A DNA stretch of 8,950 nucleotides, from NCBI GenBank assembly GCA_019243595.1, contig JAFAUA010000415.1, positions 1-8,950 on the forward strand. Direction: 5' to 3'. The notes beneath the pieces were generated by a model. The model did not search any database. It was not told the origin of the DNA and saw nothing but the letters and a program-made list of their open reading frames with translations. The DNA comes from Acidimicrobiia bacterium (GTDB lineage Bacteria; Actinomycetota; Acidimicrobiia; Acidimicrobiales; AC-14). Of the stretch, positions 5,983 through 8,950 are shown piece after piece. Position 1 is the stretch's first letter, and each line of letters starts with the position of its first letter. The position numbers were made by a program, and so were the translations under genes.

Positions 5983-6221
5983 GAGACCCGGATGTGCTGG
6001 ACCCGACGCTGGCCGTTGGCTTTGGGCGGGGGGCTGGCGACGTTCGCCAGATGGGCTGCGGCCGACGCCACGGCCAGCACCTCTGAGGGGTCCTTCACCA
6101 TGTCCTCGGCGACGTCGAGCATCGCTCGCGCCGCCTCGATGAGCTCGAGCGCCGCCGCCTGCAGATGCTCGACGACCTCGTGGGCCTTCTCCTCGAGGTG
6201 CTCGTTGCGATCGTCGCTCAT
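5979..6221 (-). CDS. 80-residue helical acidic protein
   Basis: A small protein with an uninterrupted charged/amphipathic helix over about residues 7-43 (acidic start, then ALELIEAARAMLDVAEDMV), a second Ala-rich helix (about 46-62), a Pro-rich linker (SPPPKANG) and a short basic/polar end, VQHIRVS. It has no membrane segment, cysteine or enzymatic motif. It overlaps both neighbours by 4 bases: its ATGA start overlaps the ATPase stop, and its stop overlaps the TTG of the eRF1-like gene. It is therefore almost certainly translated with them. Position alone suggests the slot held by Rv2183c in mycobacteria, but I cannot claim homology. It may be a partner or cofactor of the ArsA-like ATPase; function unknown. 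Confidence 0.75.
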   Translation of the reverse strand: MSDDRNEHLEEKAHEVVEHLQAAALELIEAARAMLDVAEDMVKDPSEVLAVASAAAHLANVASPPPKANGQRRVQHIRVS

Positions 6222-7387
6222 ACGAAGTTGACCTCCAACCGGTCCCCCACCATCTTGGCCCCCGAAACGGTGCGGCGCTTGAGGGAGTCCGGCAACACGA
6301 TGCCGCGCCGGTACGGACCGACACGAACGAGCAGTTCGTCCTCAACCCGTCCCAGCTCCAGGTCGTCGGAGTCGGCGAACGGCAGCTCGAGGGAGAGCAC
6401 GAAATCGTCGCCCCGCCGCTCGACGGTCAGCGGCGCGCCCTCGTGCAGGACCGCGGCGGCGTCGAGGTCGCCGTAGAGGATCTCGCCGAAGGCGCGCAGA
6501 CGCTCGACGCCCACGAGCTCGTCGGGCGCCAGCTCGGCGCGCAGGACAGGCAACGGCGAGAACCCCTCCTCGATGGCGGAGAGGTGCTCGGCGTGCGCCT
6601 CCTTCCACGCCTTGAACCACGGGTCGGTGACCGCGTCGGGCAGCAGTCGGTTGGCGATCACGGCGTCGACGCCGTACCCGAACAGCGCGAGGTAGGTCGA
6701 CAGCCGCCGGGCCTCGGCGATCACCATGCGCTCGGGGTTCACGACGAGGCGCACGCTCGTCTGCCGGCTGTCGGTGAGGATCTCCCGCACCCCGTCGAGG
6801 CGGTCGTAGAAGCGTCGGATGGCGTCGAAGACCTCGTCGCCGGCGACCGGGAGCGACGTGACGCGGCTGAGGATGGGCCGCACGGCCTTCACCAGCCGGC
6901 GCTCGACCGGGAAGATGCGGTCCATGTACCAGGACAGGACGTCGGGCAGGGAGAGGAAACGGATCGTCTCGGCCGTCGGCGCGCAGTCGACGACGATCAC
7001 GTCCCATGTGCCCGACTCGGCGAACGACTTGATGTCGCTCAGGCTGAAGATCTCGTCGAGGCCGGGGATCACCGACAGCTCCTCGGCCTCCACGGCGTCG
7101 AGACCCGCCCACCCGAGCACCTCCTGGAGGTAGCCCTGGATCTCCCCCCACGCGTCCTCGAGACGCTCCTGGGCATCGAGCTGCTGGCCCCACAACCGCG
7201 GGGTGATCGGCGAGCCCACCGACGTCAGCGGCACGTCGAAGGCGTCCGACAGCGAGTGGGCCGGGTCGGTCGAGAGCACGATCGTGCGCAGACCGGCGTC
7301 GGCACAGCGAAGAGCGGTCGCGGCCGCCGTGGTGGTCTTGCCGACCCCGCCCTTGCCCGTGAAGAGCAGTACGCGAGGTTGGGTCAC
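6218..7387 (-). CDS. ArsA/Get3-family ATPase with C-terminal HSP20-like domain
   Basis: A 389-residue cytoplasmic SIMIBI-class ATPase. It has the deviant Walker A GKGGVGKTTT (11-20), switch I STDPAHSLSDAF (39-50, with the Get3 catalytic Asp at 48), switch II VDCAPTAETIRFL (133-145), VVNPE (216-219) and the base-contact Asn in ANRLLPD (245-251). Residues about 325-389 form a beta-rich end (LELPFADSDDLEL ... ELLVRVGPY ... GDRLEVNFV) matching the HSP20-like tail of bacterial, cyanobacterial and plastid ArsA homologues. There is no CxxC zinc dimer motif (only Cys28 and Cys135) and no duplicated half, so this is not an arsenite-pump ArsA. Targeting of hydrophobic or tail-anchored proteins is a family-based possibility. 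The GTG at 7387 overlaps the SRPBCC stop as GTGA. It corresponds in type and context to Rv2184c. Confidence 0.88.
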   Translation of the reverse strand: MTQPRVLLFTGKGGVGKTTTAAATALRCADAGLRTIVLSTDPAHSLSDAFDVPLTSVGSPITPRLWGQQLDAQERLEDAWGEIQGYLQEVLGWAGLDAVEAEELSVIPGLDEIFSLSDIKSFAESGTWDVIVVDCAPTAETIRFLSLPDVLSWYMDRIFPVERRLVKAVRPILSRVTSLPVAGDEVFDAIRRFYDRLDGVREILTDSRQTSVRLVVNPERMVIAEARRLSTYLALFGYGVDAVIANRLLPDAVTDPWFKAWKEAHAEHLSAIEEGFSPLPVLRAELAPDELVGVERLRAFGEILYGDLDAAAVLHEGAPLTVERRGDDFVLSLELPFADSDDLELGRVEDELLVRVGPYRRGIVLPDSLKRRTVSGAKMVGDRLEVNFV

Positions 7388-7821
7388 GCCGACTCGACGT
7401 GCTTCTTCAGTTCGCGCAGGGCGGTACCCATGATCTTGCCTTCGGCGCGGCGCTTGACGAACCCGGGAATCGGCACGATGAGATCCACTTCCAAGTGGTA
7501 GGTGACGAGCGTGCCCGCGTCTTGGGCTTCGAATGTGTAGCTCCCGTCGAGGACGCGCATGATGCTGCCCTCCACGAGCTTCCACGACATCGAGTTCGGG
7601 ATGTCGCTGTAGTCGTATGCCAGCGTGTACCGGGCGCTCTGGCCCATCGCCGCCGCCCGGTAGGCGACGAGCGTGCCGCGGCCCTCGTCGTCGCGCTCGC
7701 GGATCTCGACGTCCTTGATGTCGGCCGCCCACCCGGGGTAGCGCTCGAAGTCAAGCAGCACCTCGAGCAGCTGTGCCGGTGTGGCGTCGATGACGATCTG
7801 TTCGGTTGCTCTCTCTGCCAT
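7384..7821 (-). CDS. SRPBCC (START-like) protein, TB16.3/Rv2185c-like
   Basis: A 145-residue helix-grip protein of the polyketide cyclase/SRPBCC superfamily, which holds hydrophobic ligands in a deep cavity. It opens with the strand TEQIVIDATPAQLLEVLLDFERYPGW (6-31), the standard first strand and helix pair with the YPGW turn. Alternating strands follow (ARYTLAYDYSD, SMSWKLVEGS, GSYTFEAQDAGTLVTYHLEVDL), then the long C-terminal helix GFVKRRAEGKIMGTALRELKKHVE (120-143). The length almost equals that of mycobacterial TB16.3. The ATG at 7821 lies 5 bases after the preceding stop, and the stop overlaps the ATPase start. No catalytic residues can be assigned; lipid or isoprenoid binding is the family-based expectation. 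Confidence 0.88.
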   Translation of the reverse strand: MAERATEQIVIDATPAQLLEVLLDFERYPGWAADIKDVEIRERDDEGRGTLVAYRAAAMGQSARYTLAYDYSDIPNSMSWKLVEGSIMRVLDGSYTFEAQDAGTLVTYHLEVDLIVPIPGFVKRRAEGKIMGTALRELKKHVESA

Positions 7822-7826
7822 AACGG

Positions 7827-8051
7827 TTAAGTCGCCGGGCTGTTTCGCTTCACGACCGTGAAGTAATAGCCAAGCACGATGCCGTACCCGACGAGAATCG
7901 GCACGGTGACGATGGCGACGATCAGCCACCGTACCCATGAGCGCTTGTCCTCGACTCCCCCGAGGAAGTGGGTGTCCGGCCGGTTGCTGCAATCGACGAG
8001 TGAGAGCACGGCCGGAAACTCGAGGCCGAGGACCAAGAGAAGCCACTGCAC
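7827..8051 (-). CDS. Small two-helix membrane protein, possibly PLDc_N-like
   Basis: A 74-residue protein with a hydrophobic N-terminal segment (about 1-19, WLLLVLGLEFPAVLSLVD), a polar loop with CSNRPDTHFLGG (21-32) and a second membrane helix (41-66, WLIVAIVTVPILVGYGIVLGYYF), then a basic end VVKRNSPAT. The LVDCxxRPD turn followed by a Trp-led helix is reminiscent of the PLDc_N-type two-helix module of actinobacterial membrane proteins, but this is a tentative likeness. The GTG start at 8051 is 12 bases after the stop of the upstream membrane gene, with no better in-frame start. No catalytic domain is attached. Its position in the tight gene chain supports a real gene. Confidence 0.7.
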   Translation of the reverse strand: MQWLLLVLGLEFPAVLSLVDCSNRPDTHFLGGVEDKRSWVRWLIVAIVTVPILVGYGIVLGYYFTVVKRNSPAT

Positions 8052-8063
8052 GGTGGCGCCAGA

Positions 8064-8510
8064 CTACTTGCGCTTCGGCTTGCGCTTCGGAGTCGGTTTT
8101 CGGGGTGGGAACGTGCCGTAGCGCGCCGCCCACAGCCCGCACAGACCGAGGCCGTACACGGGCGCCAGGATCGCGGTCGCCGCGATCGTGTAGGGGCGGG
8201 CGGCAGCCGTGCCAAAGGCCACAACGACCTCGACGGCCAGCGATCCGAAGAGCTGGACGCGCACCGGCACCGGGGCTCCCGCCAGGAGGTACAGGCTGCT
8301 GACGACGATCTCGTCGGTACGGCTGCGCGTCACGGCGAGGGCGAAGGCCCACACGAACACGACGCAGCCCACGACGAACAGAGCAAGGCTCACCGCGAAG
8401 CCGAGCCACTGCAGCGGGCCGGGCGCGACGATGCCGGCGACCGCGCCGACGCCGAACAAGACGGTGCCCGCCCACGAAGCGCGCACGATTCCCGCACCCT
8501 TCTCGCTCAT
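8064..8510 (-). CDS. Four-helix membrane protein with lysine/proline-rich C-terminal tail
   Basis: A 148-residue membrane protein. Likely helices are at about 10-30, 33-60, 86-102 and 107-128, with a charged loop TRSRTDEIVVSS (61-72) between the second and third. After LCGLWAARYGTFPPR the protein ends in a strongly basic tail, KPTPKRKPKRK, probably cytoplasmic and able to bind acidic lipids or RNA. The ATG at 8510 overlaps the glycosyltransferase stop as ATGA, so it is probably coupled to it. It occupies the position of Rv2186c next to pimB' and the SRPBCC gene in mycobacteria, but I have not established homology. No enzymatic motif is visible. Confidence 0.75.
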   Translation of the reverse strand: MSEKGAGIVRASWAGTVLFGVGAVAGIVAPGPLQWLGFAVSLALFVVGCVVFVWAFALAVTRSRTDEIVVSSLYLLAGAPVPVRVQLFGSLAVEVVVAFGTAAARPYTIAATAILAPVYGLGLCGLWAARYGTFPPRKPTPKRKPKRK

Positions 8511-8950
8511 CGGGCCGCCGCCTTCTCAGCGGCCAGGAGGGCCTCGTCGAGCCGGGCCGCCAGGACCTCGTAGGCATACTCGTGCTCAGCGCGTGCTCGT
8601 GCCGCATGGCCCTGGTTCCGGCGGAGCTCCGCGTCGTCGAGGAGGCGGCCGATCACCTGCGCGGCGGAAGCCGCATCTTGGGGTCGCCGCACGACGAAGC
8701 CGGTCTCCCCGTCGACGACCGCTTCGCCGGCCCCGCCGCTGTCCCCCGCCACCTGGGCCACACCGCATGCCGCGGCCTCCAGGAACACGATGCCGAATCC
8801 CTCCTGCTCGAGGCCGGCCCAGCGGTTGCGGCAGAGCATGGCGAACACGTCGCCGCATCCGTAGAGGGCCGGGAGGTCGGCGTCGGGGACCCGTCCGAGC
8901 AGCCGCACGGGCGCGCCCGTCTCGTGGACGAGGCGGTCGAGGCGGCGGCG
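8507..8950 (-). CDS. GT4-family glycosyltransferase, PimB'-like, partial (5' end outside window)
   Basis: The visible C-terminal 147 residues belong to a GT-B fold, GT4-family glycosyltransferase. Key features are GRVPDADLPALYGCGDVFAMLCR (19-41) and the nucleotide-sugar EX7E motif, Glu50 and Glu58 in EGFGIVFLEAAACG, followed by AGDSGGAGEAVVDGETGFVV (68-87). The AMLCRNRWAGLEQEGFGIV block is very like the corresponding block of mycobacterial/corynebacterial PimB', which adds the second mannose to phosphatidylinositol mannoside at the cytoplasmic membrane face. The frame is open to the window edge. A GTG at 8908 is internal to the conserved domain and not the start. It is probably the first recognisable gene of the coupled chain below it. 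The mannosyltransferase assignment is by similarity; donor and acceptor are not proven. Confidence 0.85.
   Translation of the reverse strand, partial: RRRLDRLVHETGAPVRLLGRVPDADLPALYGCGDVFAMLCRNRWAGLEQEGFGIVFLEAAACGVAQVAGDSGGAGEAVVDGETGFVVRRPQDAASAAQVIGRLLDDAELRRNQGHAARARAEHEYAYEVLAARLDEALLAAEKAAAR

Noticed and set aside
4219..6231. A 670-residue plus-strand open frame spanning glucokinase and the eRF1-like gene
   Set aside because: It is antisense to two well-supported genes, lacks any recognisable domain, and has the His/Val/Asp/Gly-rich composition typical of the reverse complement of GC-rich coding DNA.
5983..6345. N-terminal extension of the eRF1-like frame
   Set aside because: The extra residues are Arg/Gly/Ser-rich out-of-frame readings of the ATPase end and the 80-residue gene. 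TTG at 5982 gives a 369-residue protein of normal length and a TTGA overlap.
6218..7387. Arsenite-efflux ArsA function
   Set aside because: No duplicated ATPase halves, no arsenite-binding cysteines and no ars genes nearby.
6443..7501. A 352-residue plus-strand open frame across the ATPase gene
   Set aside because: Antisense shadow of the ArsA/Get3-like gene, with no motifs and shadow-type composition.
7388..7732. N-terminal extension of the ATPase frame
   Set aside because: It is a shadow of the SRPBCC gene. The conserved beta-strand and P-loop begin directly after GTG at 7387.
7822..8607. N-terminal extension of the SRPBCC frame
   Set aside because: It reads through two membrane-protein genes and the glycosyltransferase end out of frame; ATG at 7821 gives the standard SRPBCC length.
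1..8950. Prophage, insertion sequence, defence island or CRISPR array
   Set aside because: No transposase, integrase, terminal repeats, spaced direct repeats or composition break is visible; all genes look like native housekeeping or envelope functions.

Overview
The window is a high-GC, gene-dense bacterial chromosome segment. It carries a PimB'-type mannosyltransferase, a TB16.3-like SRPBCC protein, an ArsA/Get3-type ATPase, a ROK glucokinase, a luciferase-like (often F420-dependent) oxidoreductase and many GTG/TTG or leaderless-looking starts. These point to an actinobacterium. The lineage is probably not a classical mycobacterium or streptomycete and could be Acidimicrobiia-like, but that is inference; no rRNA or other marker is present. 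I see no mobile element, tRNA, rRNA or CRISPR array, and no gene-free stretch above about 300 bases.

Layout, left to right. At 1-118 (minus) is the start of a small membrane-anchored protein cut by the window edge. At 167-904 (minus) is a PlsC-type acyltransferase, divergent from a TetR regulator at 961-1551 (plus). A perfect 8+2+8 palindrome between them overlaps the -35 box of the regulator gene. At 1627-1701 (plus) is a 24-residue hydrophobic microprotein with its own promoter and Shine-Dalgarno sequence. At 1706-2878 and 2905-3687 (minus) are an AlaC-like aminotransferase and a luciferase-like oxidoreductase.

From 8950 down to about 3721, all on the minus strand, runs one tightly packed gene chain: PimB'-like glycosyltransferase (partial), four-helix membrane protein, small two-helix membrane protein, SRPBCC protein, ArsA/Get3-like ATPase with an HSP20-like C-terminus, 80-residue helical protein, bacterial eRF1-like protein, ROK glucokinase, and a previously uncalled 52-residue single-pass membrane protein. 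Four junctions are 4-base start/stop overlaps (ATGA, GTGA, ATGA, TTGA), so translation is probably coupled.

The gene content resembles the conserved mycobacterial region around pimB', Rv2186c, TB16.3 (Rv2185c), Rv2184c (ArsA-like), Rv2183c and Rv2182c (PlsC-like), recalled from knowledge and not searched. The most distinctive difference is the eRF1-family gene inserted between the ATPase cassette and glucokinase. It keeps the zinc ribbon and the eRF1-like C-terminal signature but appears to carry GGE where release factors have GGQ. A Get3-like targeting ATPase, a lipid-binding-fold protein and a release-factor relative made from one coupled message suggest envelope-lipid metabolism tied to protein targeting or ribosome quality control. 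That functional link is a hypothesis.
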